Shown: positions 1 to 8,716 of the stretch, piece by piece
Layout of the letters: each line of letters starts with the position of its first letter
How positions within the stretch are numbered: the stretch's first letter is position 1
From: Propionibacteriales bacterium
GTDB taxonomy: Bacteria; Actinomycetota; Actinomycetes; Propionibacteriales; Nocardioidaceae
Direction of reading: 5' to 3'
Assembly: GCA_019510315.1 (NCBI GenBank)
Contig: JAEKKP010000094.1
Coordinates: 1-33,588 of the forward strand
Length of the DNA: 33,588 bases
Translations under genes and position numbers: made by a program
Notes under the pieces: generated by a model
Databases searched by the model: none
What the model saw: only the letters and a program-made list of their open reading frames with translations
Told to the model about the DNA's origin: nothing

Positions 1-981
1 CTGCAGGGCTCGATCGACCGGCTGCTCTACGGCGAGCGCGGCAACCCGCTGAAGGTGGCGTCGCGGGTCGGGCGGTCGCTGGGATCCGGTCTGGCCGACA
101 CGCTCGAGGAGATCCGCGCCGCGCTGCGACTTCCCTATGTCGGCGTGGTCGTGGACGACGTACCGCTCGCCGAGGGTGGCCGGCTCGACGGGCCGACGGC
201 GACCGTCCCCCTCGACGTCGGCTCGCTCGTGGTCGGCCTCCGCAGCGGTGAGCGCCGGCTCGCGCCGGCCGACGAACGCGTGCTCACACTGCTGGCCGGT
301 CCGCTGTCGACCGCGGTGCGCGCAACCACCCTGCTCGAGCAGCTCCAGGTCTCGCGCGAGCGGCTCGTCGTGGCCCAGGAGGACGAGCGCCGACGACTGC
401 GGCGGGAGCTCCACGACGGGCTGGGGCCCCTGCTCACCGGCGTGGCCCTGTCCGCGGACACCGCGGCCAACCTCGCCGCAGGCCCGTCCGACAGCGCACT
501 CCAGGCGACGTTGACCGGCGTCCGCGGTGACACCCGCGCCGCCATCCAGGAGGTACGCCGCATCGTCGACGGCCTCGGCTCACCCGCCCTCGACGAGCTG
601 GGGCTCGTCGCGGCACTGCGGATCCGGACGGCACAGACGACCCGCCGCACTGACGGGTCGCCGTTGAGCGCCACGATCGAGGCGCCCGACCTGCCCGCAC
701 TGCCACCCGCGGTCGAGCAGGCGCTCTACCGGATCGTCAACGAGGCGGTGACCAACACGGTGCGGCACTCGACCGCCTCGTCGGTGTCGGTCCGGATCAC
801 CTGCGACTCGGCGGTGCACTGCGAGATCAGCGACGACGGCGGCGACACCGGCCCGTGGACGCCCGGCGTCGGCATCTCCGCGATGCGCGAGCGGGTGGCC
901 GAGCTCGGCGGCACCTGCGAGGTGGGCCGCACCCCTGCCGGCGGACTCGTCCGCGTCTGCCTCCCCCTGGTGCTCGCATGA
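1..981 (+). CDS. Two-component sensor histidine kinase, NarL/DesK type (HisKA_3 + HATPase_c), 5' partial
   Basis: Frame is open to the window edge (LQGSIDRLLYGERGNPLKV...). Dimerisation/H-box 'QEDERRRLRRELHDGLGPLLTG' and ATPase 'EAVTNTVRHS...ISDDGGD...GVGISAMRERVAELGG' motifs are visible. Confidence 0.93.
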   Translation: MQGSIDRLLYGERGNPLKVASRVGRSLGSGLADTLEEIRAALRLPYVGVVVDDVPLAEGGRLDGPTATVPLDVGSLVVGLRSGERRLAPADERVLTLLAGPLSTAVRATTLLEQLQVSRERLVVAQEDERRRLRRELHDGLGPLLTGVALSADTAANLAAGPSDSALQATLTGVRGDTRAAIQEVRRIVDGLGSPALDELGLVAALRIRTAQTTRRTDGSPLSATIEAPDLPALPPAVEQALYRIVNEAVTNTVRHSTASSVSVRITCDSAVHCEISDDGGDTGPWTPGVGISAMRERVAELGGTCEVGRTPAGGLVRVCLPLVLA

Positions 982-1634
982 TCCGCGTGCTGGTCGCCGA
1001 CGACCATCCAGTCGTGCGCTCGGGTCTGGTCGGCGTGCTGTCGTCGCTCGACGGGTTCGAGGTGGTCGCGGTCGCGGCGGACGGTGCCGAGGCGGTGCGC
1101 GAGGCCGTGCTGCACCACCCTGACGTGGCGCTGATGGACCTGCAGATGCCCGGCACAGACGGCTTCACCGCTATCCGCGAGCTGGCCAGGGTCGCTCCGG
1201 CGGTGCGGGTCTGCGTGCTGACGATGTACGACGACGACGACTCTCTCTTCGCCGCCATGCGGGCGGGCGCGCACGGCTACCTCCTCAAGGGCGCCGAGCA
1301 GGACGAGATCGCCCGAGCGGTCCGCGCGATCGCGGCCGGCGAGGTGATCTTCGGCCCCGCGATCGCCGTCCGCGTCCTCCACCAGCTCAACGCGCCGGCC
1401 ACCCAGGCGCCGGGCAGCGCGTTCCCCGAGCTCACCGCCCGGGAGCTGGAGATCCTCGACCTGCTCGCCTCCGCGACACCGACCTCGGCGATCGCACGCC
1501 GGCTGGAGCTGGCCCCGAAGACGGTGAGCAACCACGTCTCCAACATCCTCACCAAGCTCCAGGTCTCCGACCGGACACAGGCCGCGATGAAGGCGCGCGA
1601 GGCCGGGCTCGGGCAGCCGCCGAGCTCGGGCTGA
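978..1634 (+). CDS. LuxR/NarL-family response regulator
   Basis: ATGA overlap with the kinase stop. Receiver 'MIRVLVADDHPVVRSGL...DVALMDLQMPGTDG' and LuxR HTH 'LTARELEILDLLASATPTSAIARRLELAPKTVSNHVSNILTKLQV'. Confidence 0.95.
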   Translation: MIRVLVADDHPVVRSGLVGVLSSLDGFEVVAVAADGAEAVREAVLHHPDVALMDLQMPGTDGFTAIRELARVAPAVRVCVLTMYDDDDSLFAAMRAGAHGYLLKGAEQDEIARAVRAIAAGEVIFGPAIAVRVLHQLNAPATQAPGSAFPELTARELEILDLLASATPTSAIARRLELAPKTVSNHVSNILTKLQVSDRTQAAMKAREAGLGQPPSSG

Positions 1635-1638
1635 CCCC

Positions 1639-2973
1639 TCAACGTGGTTGCAGGTCGATCTCCAGGGCGTTGAGGTCCAGGGTGTAGGCCAGCGGCTTGC
1701 CGGGTCGGGGGTGCGGGCCGGAGGTGACGACCGGGTCGGCCTGGGTGAGCAACCGGCCGAGGAACGCCTGGCCGAGGAACACCGACAGGCCCGCGCCCGG
1801 ACAGCCCTGCGGGCCGTTGCTGAAGAAGTTGAACGACCAGTCGTCGGACGCGCCCCCGGTGACCCACTCCTCAGGGGCGAACCGGTCGGCGTACGGGATC
1901 CGCTCGCGGTTGCGGTGGTTGAACAGGTTGTGGATCAGCACCTGGCTGCCGGCGGGCACGAGCTCGCCCTGCGGGAAACGGACGTCCTCGGTCGTGACCC
2001 GGCCGAACAGTGCCGTCGTCGGCCAGAGCCGCATCGTGTCGAGGATGCACCCCGCGAGGTACGCCGCACCGGCGACCGACTTCGCCGCCGTGAGCCGCTT
2101 GCCGGTCAGCTCCGCCCGCACCTCGGCCAGCTGGAGGGGGTGGCCGGCCAGCACCGCGAGCGTGCGGACCAGGTTGGCCGGCAACGTGTCGCCCATCGCG
2201 AACAGCCAGTGGATCAGCTGGCCGGCGGCGTCGGTCTCCTCGTCGTCGGTGTGCGGGGCCGCGGCGACGAGACCGGTCAACGCCTCGGGGTCCGGCGTGT
2301 CGACGTACTTCTGCAGATGGGCGTGGAAGTCCTCGTAGCCGGCGGCGGGCTTGCCGGGCATCTTGTTGCCGGCGTCCATGAGGGCGCCGAGCTCGTCGCT
2401 CAGCGCGGTGTCGTCGGCCGCGTCTGCGCCGATCACCACCCGCCGCGTCAGCCGCTGGAAGGCCTCGTGGACGTCGGCCCACGTGACCGGTCGCCCGAGA
2501 CCCAGCACCGCGTCCGCCTCCTCGACCGCGACGGCCGCGAACCGCTGGCCGAGGCGATGGATCGGCCGACCCGTGTCAAGCACGGCCTCGGCGAAGCTGC
2601 GCCGGTCTGCCCACAGGTCCCCGCGAGACAGCGTCAGCGCGGTCGGCTGGAAGGCCGACATCCCCTTGCGCTTCGCGTCGGGATCGGAGGCGAACGGCGT
2701 CGGCGAGCCCTCGAGCACCCGACGGATGTCGTCGGGATGGTGCACCAGCAGCGCCTCCTCGGTGACCAGTCGCACCCAGAACGGCTCGGGACCGTACTTC
2801 TTCACCAGTGACGCGGTGCATCCGTAGGCGAGCTGGTCGGCCTGCACCAGGCCCGCCACAGCGACGACCTTCTCGCGCTTGCGGAACAGGCCCTGGACGA
2901 CGTTGGGCACGCCGACCTGGGCGGTGAACCGGACGCCCTCCGGGATGCTCGCGTGCTTGAAGTCGAGGACCAC
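1639..2973 (-). CDS. Cytochrome P450 with DxxR in place of the K-helix ExxR
   Basis: Haem-binding loop 'FFSNGPQGCPGAGL' and K-helix region 'ILDTMRLWPTTALFGR'. Proposed GTG start (MVLDFKHASIPEG) lies 1 nt past the TGA of the upstream peroxidase gene; the longer ORF-track start would overlap the peroxidase. Confidence 0.9.
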   Translation of the reverse strand: MVLDFKHASIPEGVRFTAQVGVPNVVQGLFRKREKVVAVAGLVQADQLAYGCTASLVKKYGPEPFWVRLVTEEALLVHHPDDIRRVLEGSPTPFASDPDAKRKGMSAFQPTALTLSRGDLWADRRSFAEAVLDTGRPIHRLGQRFAAVAVEEADAVLGLGRPVTWADVHEAFQRLTRRVVIGADAADDTALSDELGALMDAGNKMPGKPAAGYEDFHAHLQKYVDTPDPEALTGLVAAAPHTDDEETDAAGQLIHWLFAMGDTLPANLVRTLAVLAGHPLQLAEVRAELTGKRLTAAKSVAGAAYLAGCILDTMRLWPTTALFGRVTTEDVRFPQGELVPAGSQVLIHNLFNHRNRERIPYADRFAPEEWVTGGASDDWSFNFFSNGPQGCPGAGLSVFLGQAFLGRLLTQADPVVTSGPHPRPGKPLAYTLDLNALEIDLQPR

Positions 2974-2974
2974 G

Positions 2975-4786
2975 TCAGGCCGCTCCCCCGGGCGTCGACT
3001 TCCGCCACGGCGCGAACGCGTTGGCGCTGCCCTCCAGGGCCGGGGCCAGCTCCGGGAAGTGCCGCACGACCACGTCGGCCATCGTGTGCCGGTCGATCCA
3101 GTCGAGGCCCTGGGCCGTGTAGATCTCGGGCGTGTAGTCGCGCGTGAAGAACCGGTCACTCTTCAGTCGGCGGGATGCCATCAGGATGAAGATCCGGAAG
3201 GCCGTGTCGCTGAACCCGAATCCCGTGGGCGGCTTCTCCCCGAGCAGCCCGACCTGCAGGTCGACGTCGTCGATCTGGCCGTTGTAGACGTCCCTGATCT
3301 CGGCGTTCCACGCCGGGTCCGGGGTGAGCTTGTCGAACGACGTCACGCGCGGCATCCGCAGCTGCTCGCGGAAGTCGTTGTAGCGGCGGACACCGCGCTC
3401 GCGGTCGCGGAGCACATCGATCGTGCCGAGGTCGACGTGCTGTCCGGTCACCCTGGTGTGGTCCATCAGTGCTCGCGGGTGGTTGTGCAGCGTGATCTTG
3501 CCGGGGTGCTCGGTGCCGAAGTGGTACATCAGGTCGGACCAGCCGTACTTGTCGACGGCCGCGCGGGTGTCGTTGCCCATCAGCGAGTTGAACTCGACCT
3601 CCTCGATCAGCGCCCCCGTGCGGTGGTCGTGGATCGCGTAGTCGTCAGGGATCAGCGGGTGCAGCCGGTAGACCGAGATGAACTCCTCGGTGATCGCGAA
3701 CGAGGCGCCGTGGTGCTTGAGCTCGCTGCCGATGATGCCGGCGCCGGCCTCGAGGTCGAGCGTCTTGGTGATCAGCCGGGTCGCCTTCGCCCACTGCGGC
3801 AGCGCGCCGTACCAGTTGGCGTGCATGCCGGTCTGCAGCACCGGTGTGTTGAGGATGCCGGGCGTCCACTCGACCGTGTGGATCTTCGCCATCAGTGCCG
3901 CGTTGACCAGCCGGGCGGTCAGGAAGAGCCGCTCGTCGTCCCACGACGGGTAGGACTTCCGGAGCATGTCGCAGATCGCGTTGTGCTCCTTGACGAAGAG
4001 CGTGTGCAGCAGCGAGAGCCCGACCCAGTAGTTGTCGTTGAAGCCGGTGCGGTCGATGCCGGCCAGCACCGGGTCCTCCTCGAGCGGGAGCTTCCCGTCG
4101 ATGAGCAGCATCTTCCCGTCCTCGCCGGCTCGCATGACCCGGTTCTGGTCCTGGCTCGAGCCGTAGATCGAGGAGCCGTCCCACCAGTGCGTCACCTTGT
4201 TGAGGTACGTCGCCGGGCGCCCGTCCTCGGGATCCTGCGTGCGGTCCGCGGTCGTGCGCTCGACGACCATCGGGTCCTCGGACCAGTTGTCGTCGGCGGC
4301 GAGCTCGATGTCGATCCGTCGCTCGGGGTCGTTGGTGCCGTGGCCGAACCAGCCGTGGTTCTGGAACTGGATCCAGGCGGCCGCCAGCACGTTGAGCCCG
4401 GTGGCCGGCTGGAACTCGTCGCGCCAGAACAGCCGCCGGCTGACCTCGCGGGGCGACGGGCTCAGCAGCCGCGGCGGGTCCTCGGCCTTCGTCTGGTCGA
4501 GCGCGAAGTTGCGGCCGAAACGCGTGCCGGCCGAGCCCATCTGGGCGTCGTACGGGTCCTGGCGGGTGCCGTCGTAGGTCCGGTACGGCGGCAGGTCGGC
4601 GATCTCCTCCTCCACGATGTCATCGCGCGTCTCGTGGAGGTTGTCGTGCCGCAGGTCCTCTCGCAGCGCGGCGAGGTTGAGTGCGCCCGCCGGTCCTGGC
4701 AGCTTGTGCCAGGGGACGCCGGCCTTGTTGACCGTGCGCCACACGGCGGCGTTGGTCCCGGTGATGATTCCGCGGATCGACGGCAT
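2975..4786 (-). CDS. Animal-type haem peroxidase / fatty-acid dioxygenase-like protein
   Basis: 'WIQFQNHGWFGHG' distal region, 'THWWDGSSIYGSSQDQNRVMR', and 'EEFISVYRLHPLIPD' proximal-His motif resembling the COX 'YHWHPLLPD' segment. ATG 4786 is preceded by a GAAGGGA-type RBS. Confidence 0.9.
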   Translation of the reverse strand: MPSIRGIITGTNAAVWRTVNKAGVPWHKLPGPAGALNLAALREDLRHDNLHETRDDIVEEEIADLPPYRTYDGTRQDPYDAQMGSAGTRFGRNFALDQTKAEDPPRLLSPSPREVSRRLFWRDEFQPATGLNVLAAAWIQFQNHGWFGHGTNDPERRIDIELAADDNWSEDPMVVERTTADRTQDPEDGRPATYLNKVTHWWDGSSIYGSSQDQNRVMRAGEDGKMLLIDGKLPLEEDPVLAGIDRTGFNDNYWVGLSLLHTLFVKEHNAICDMLRKSYPSWDDERLFLTARLVNAALMAKIHTVEWTPGILNTPVLQTGMHANWYGALPQWAKATRLITKTLDLEAGAGIIGSELKHHGASFAITEEFISVYRLHPLIPDDYAIHDHRTGALIEEVEFNSLMGNDTRAAVDKYGWSDLMYHFGTEHPGKITLHNHPRALMDHTRVTGQHVDLGTIDVLRDRERGVRRYNDFREQLRMPRVTSFDKLTPDPAWNAEIRDVYNGQIDDVDLQVGLLGEKPPTGFGFSDTAFRIFILMASRRLKSDRFFTRDYTPEIYTAQGLDWIDRHTMADVVVRHFPELAPALEGSANAFAPWRKSTPGGAA

Positions 4787-4873
4787 GACGGTCCCTTCGT
4801 CTGCCTCCCTGCTGCGGAAGTTATCACCGCCGATCACTCTGCCGGGAGTCCCTCGAACCGTCCGCGGACAGCA

Positions 4874-4907
4874 CCGCGCCGGAAGGACCGAAGTCCTCCC
4901 GGCGCGG
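4874..4907. terminator. Stem-loop, probable transcription terminator for the 4941..6917 gene
   Basis: 15-nt arms ccgcgccggaaggac / gtcctcccggcgcgg with one mismatch and a cgaa loop, in the gap between two minus-strand genes. No clear U-tract. Confidence 0.7.
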
Positions 4908-4940
4908 CTCCGAACAGCGTCCTGCTACTCCAATTCTGGG

Positions 4941-6917
4941 TCAGAGCGGCAGAAGCGCTGTCAGCTGGGCGAGCAGCGCGCTCACCGTCGGGTCAGCTGT
5001 GGCTTGACCGACGGCCTGGCCCACTGCAGCGTTCACGGCGTCGGTGAGCTTCTCCCCGGCCGGCGAAGGCTTGGCCAGCGGGTCGAAGATCGTGCCGAGG
5101 CCGTATGCCGGGTACGGGTTGTTCAGCAGCGCGACACCCGTGCCCAGCATGAAGTTGAGCGAGAAGCAGCCGAGCGACCCGAGGCTCGTCTCGGACGCCG
5201 TCCACGTCGCCGTGCCCATGAAGTCCAGGCTCCGGGCCACGGTCGCGTGACCCGATGCCACGAACGGCTCGATCCACACCGGGTACCCGCCCGGGGCGTC
5301 CGCCGCAGTGTCGAGGCCGAGGACCGACGACGTCGTGTTGACGGTCGCACCCGAGGCGAACTTGCCCAGGATGTGGTAGACCGGGCCGCCCACGATGGCG
5401 CCGAGCGGGCCCGTCGCCGGCACGGCCGGCAGCAGGTCGGACCTGGTCACCGTGTAGCCGTCCGGCAGGCTGCGCGTGAACCTGTCGGTCTTGGGCACCG
5501 CGGCGTAGCCCGCGTTGCTCGCAGTCTTCGTGACACAGGTGTTGGAGCTCAGGTTGGCGTAGATGTTCAGGATGATCCCGGCCTGCACCGTGGTGTCGGT
5601 GTAGAGCTGGATTCCACCGGGCTTGCCGGTCGGGTCGATCTGCAGCGCGTCGAGCAGGCTCAGCGACAACGTCTGACCGTTGGAGGTCACCCCGACCCGG
5701 GTCGCCAGCAGGCTGGCGAGGTCGATGCCCTTGGCAGCCGCAGCCGCCTCGAGCTTGTCGAGAGTGCTCTTGTACAACGCGTCCTGCGCCGTCCCGAGCG
5801 ACATCAGCGTCCGGACCGTGCCACCGTTCGACGCGTGCGCGATGAACGCCTTGGTCTGGAGGTCGAACACCCCGACCAGGCTCGGCTCCTGAGCGTTCTG
5901 CAGTGGCCGGTTGACGAACATCAGCCGTGGTGTGCAGCCCGCCGACGGGTCGCACTGGAGTGCGCCGCTGGGCAGGCACGTGCTCGGGTCGGCGACGCAC
6001 GTCTCCGGGTCACCGGGCAGCGGGAAGCTCGACGCGTCGGGCAGGCTGTAGAACTTCATGCTGTTCGCGGTGCCGGCGTAGATCGGGGAGCTCTTCGTGT
6101 CGACCGTGAACTGGAACTCCGCAGGGTTCTGGTTCGCGTTGACGGTGCCCTTGCCGAAGACGTCCTTGAAGGTGTCGTGCCACGGCCGGTACTCGAACGT
6201 CGTCGTCGTGGTCACCGGCCCGGCGATCACGGTCTTGTTGCCGGTGGCAGGGTTCGGGACGCCGATGACGCAGGTGCCCTGGACGCCACCGGGTCCGGTC
6301 GAGTCGCTCTTGGTCATGTTCTGGTTGACCGTGGTCACCGTGTAGACCCCGGCCGGCTTGCCGGTGAGATCGACGCTGACGGTGTAGCCGTGGTTCGTGC
6401 CGGTGCCGGCGTAGTCACCGCGGTAGTTCGTGTCGTTGGGCGCCAACGGCTGGGGTGAGAGCGCGCCGCCGGTGCCGCCGACGGGGTTGATGTCCCTCAC
6501 CGGGCTGACGGCCGGTGTCCCGACGACGTTGTTGCTCGGGTCCTTGACCGTGACGATGGTCCGCGGTGTGTTGTTCTTGCCGCCGGTCGCAGGGTTGTCA
6601 CCCGCGCACAGCTTGCTCGAGAACTTGAGGAGCTTCAGGGTGTTCAGGGTCGCGGGTGCGTACGCCGCGTTGGCGACGGTCGCGACGCTTCCCGAGCGGT
6701 AGTACATCAGCGCCGCGTTGTCGACGGTGATGGTCGCGGTTGCGTTGCGGATGACCGGGCCGTGGGGTCCCGTCTCCGTCGAGCCCACCGTGGTGGTCGC
6801 ACCGGCCGGGATCAGGGTCGCTCCCGCGGCGACCAGGGCGAACGTGGCGAGGAGCGCGCCGAATCGGCGCGTCCTGGGAGTGACCGCCGGCTGACGCCGG
6901 CGTGCATGCTTTGGCAT
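4941..6917 (-). CDS. Secreted protein of unknown function (658 aa)
   Basis: N-terminal signal peptide (RRRQPAVTPRTRRFGALLATFALVAAGATLIPAGA), AGGAG-type RBS before the ATG, low-complexity Thr/Gly/Ala/Asn-rich extracellular composition; no C-terminal TM or anchor seen. Confidence 0.85.
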   Translation of the reverse strand: MPKHARRRQPAVTPRTRRFGALLATFALVAAGATLIPAGATTTVGSTETGPHGPVIRNATATITVDNAALMYYRSGSVATVANAAYAPATLNTLKLLKFSSKLCAGDNPATGGKNNTPRTIVTVKDPSNNVVGTPAVSPVRDINPVGGTGGALSPQPLAPNDTNYRGDYAGTGTNHGYTVSVDLTGKPAGVYTVTTVNQNMTKSDSTGPGGVQGTCVIGVPNPATGNKTVIAGPVTTTTTFEYRPWHDTFKDVFGKGTVNANQNPAEFQFTVDTKSSPIYAGTANSMKFYSLPDASSFPLPGDPETCVADPSTCLPSGALQCDPSAGCTPRLMFVNRPLQNAQEPSLVGVFDLQTKAFIAHASNGGTVRTLMSLGTAQDALYKSTLDKLEAAAAAKGIDLASLLATRVGVTSNGQTLSLSLLDALQIDPTGKPGGIQLYTDTTVQAGIILNIYANLSSNTCVTKTASNAGYAAVPKTDRFTRSLPDGYTVTRSDLLPAVPATGPLGAIVGGPVYHILGKFASGATVNTTSSVLGLDTAADAPGGYPVWIEPFVASGHATVARSLDFMGTATWTASETSLGSLGCFSLNFMLGTGVALLNNPYPAYGLGTIFDPLAKPSPAGEKLTDAVNAAVGQAVGQATADPTVSALLAQLTALLPL

Positions 6918-7103
6918 ACCTGCTCCTGGGAGGAAGGCAGCAGCCCCGAGCCCGCTGGTTGATGAGGGCGATCACAATGTGGCCGAGCTCAGATCGCGCT
7001 GTCAGCAACTGGCAGAAATGTCCCAGTAGCGCGACTAGACACCTTCAGAACCACCCGTAACTTCTCGGTGACCAGTCTCGTTTCCCGCTCCCACGGGGCC
7101 GGA

Positions 7104-7997
7104 TCAGACGTCGCGCTCGAGCACCTCGTCGAAGCGCAGGTGCTCGATCCCGAACGGATCCTCGGCACCCGCCTCGATCTCGTCCCACGTGCGTGGTGCG
7201 GCGACCGTCGGGACGTCGCGACCGCGCAGGGAGTACGGCGCGATGGTCGTCTTCGAGCCGCTGTTCTGCGACCAGTCGAGGAAGACCTTGCCGCCGCGGC
7301 GCGCCTTCGTCATCTGCGAGACGACCAGCTTGGGGTGCGCCTTCTCGAGCTCCTCGGCGATGCCCTTGGCGTAGTCGCGGACCTGGTCGCTGTCGCGACG
7401 GCCGTCCACCTCGGCGTACAGGTGGATGCCCTTGGACCCGCTGGTGACGGGCAGGCAGTCGAGCCCGTCGGCGGCAAGGCGCTCGCGGACGAGCAGTGCG
7501 ACCTGCGAGCACTCCATCAGCCCTGCCGGATCGCCGGGGTCGAGGTCGATCACCATCTTGTCGGGGTGTCGGGGCCGTCCCTTGGCGTCAACGGTCCACT
7601 GGTGCACGTGCAGCTCGAGCGCCGCCAGGTTCACCAGCCAGGTCAGCGTCGCCAGCGAGTCGACGATCGGGAACTCCAGGGTGCCGGCCTCCTTCGACGC
7701 CGTGCGCGACCCGGTGGTCGGCACCTTTGCGGTGCGCACCCAGCTCGGCGTGCCGGCCGGCACGTTCTTCTCGAAGAAGGACTTGTCGCCGGTCCCGTGC
7801 GGCCAGCGGATCCGGGTGACCGCCCGGTCGGCCAGCACCGGCAGCATGCGGGGCGCGACCTGCGCGTAGTAGTTGAGGACCTCACCCTTGGTCGTGCCCG
7901 TGCGCGGGTACATCACCTTCTCGAGGTTGACCAGCGTGAGCGTGCGGCCCTCGACCTCCACGCGCACCTCCGTGCGCTCCTGCTCGGCCACCCTCAT
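7104..7997 (-). CDS. ligD: LigD-type polymerase (primase-polymerase) domain protein, NHEJ
   Basis: 'VNLEKVMYPRTGTTKGEVLNYYAQVAPRMLPVLADRAVTRIRWPHGTGDKSFFEKN' and 'MVIDLDPGD...LPVTSGSKGIHLYAEVD' are LigD PolDom hallmarks. ATG overlaps the upstream TGA (ATGA). Confidence 0.94.
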   Translation of the reverse strand: MRVAEQERTEVRVEVEGRTLTLVNLEKVMYPRTGTTKGEVLNYYAQVAPRMLPVLADRAVTRIRWPHGTGDKSFFEKNVPAGTPSWVRTAKVPTTGSRTASKEAGTLEFPIVDSLATLTWLVNLAALELHVHQWTVDAKGRPRHPDKMVIDLDPGDPAGLMECSQVALLVRERLAADGLDCLPVTSGSKGIHLYAEVDGRRDSDQVRDYAKGIAEELEKAHPKLVVSQMTKARRGGKVFLDWSQNSGSKTTIAPYSLRGRDVPTVAAPRTWDEIEAGAEDPFGIEHLRFDEVLERDV

Positions 7998-8716
7998 CTC
8001 CCGATCGCGATGACCGGGATCCGGGCCGGGTCGAGGGTGGCGAGCGTCGTGCGCAGGAACCACCGCGGCGCGGAGACGCAGCCCGCGGTCGGTCCAGGGC
8101 CGTTGACGTGGAGGAAGATGCCGGCGCCGCGTCGTCGTACCGGGGCGTCGTAGTTGTAGCTCGTGACGATGGAGTACTCGTACTGCTGGGGGAAGGCACT
8201 GAGCAGCTCGGAGGAGTTGAAATTGCTCTCCGGGAGGCCCCACCGGAAGCCACCCTCGGCCTTGTTGCGGTAGCGGTTGTAGTACGCCGACCGGTTGTCC
8301 TCGACCCAGTAGTCCCCCGGCTGGATGGTCCGGTGGCTCATCCGCCAGCCGGCCTCCGCAGGCTGCGTGCCGAAGGACCAGAGCAGGCGGTAGCTGCCGA
8401 GCGGCGTCGTGCCGGTCCCTTGGTGCCGGTGACGCGGCCGCACGAGGCCCCCGTAGCCGATGTGTCCCCTCGCCGACTGCGCGAGCCGCTGCCAGCCCGC
8501 CGCGCCGCGCTGCCACAGCGTGACCCGCGCGTGGGTGCCGGTCGTGTGATTGACGGTCACCACCTGGTCACTACCGGCTGGGAGCGCCACCCGGACGCCG
8601 TCGAGGACCACGTGGGTGGCCGTCGTGCGGGCGTTCGTCGTGGGGGCGTTCGTCGCCGGCGGGGTGCCGCCCAGGGCGAGCACCATCGCGACCAGCAGCG
8701 GGCCGAGCCAGCTCAC
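7994..8716 (-). CDS. L,D-transpeptidase (YkuD-like) family protein with N-terminal signal/TM segment
   Basis: 'GTGTTPLGSYRL', 'IFLHVNGPGPTAGCVSAP' (catalytic His/Cys region). GTG start overlaps the ligase TGA; stop overlaps the ATG of the polymerase gene. Confidence 0.88.
   Translation of the reverse strand: MSWLGPLLVAMVLALGGTPPATNAPTTNARTTATHVVLDGVRVALPAGSDQVVTVNHTTGTHARVTLWQRGAAGWQRLAQSARGHIGYGGLVRPRHRHQGTGTTPLGSYRLLWSFGTQPAEAGWRMSHRTIQPGDYWVEDNRSAYYNRYRNKAEGGFRWGLPESNFNSSELLSAFPQQYEYSIVTSYNYDAPVRRRGAGIFLHVNGPGPTAGCVSAPRWFLRTTLATLDPARIPVIAIGR

Noticed and set aside
2879-5047. 722-aa plus-strand ORF opposite the haem peroxidase
   Set aside because: Shadow ORF; composition biased (V, R, D, L, H), and the minus strand carries clear haem peroxidase motifs.
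4617-6458. 613-aa plus-strand ORF
   Set aside because: Antisense to the secreted protein, which has signal peptide, RBS and terminator.
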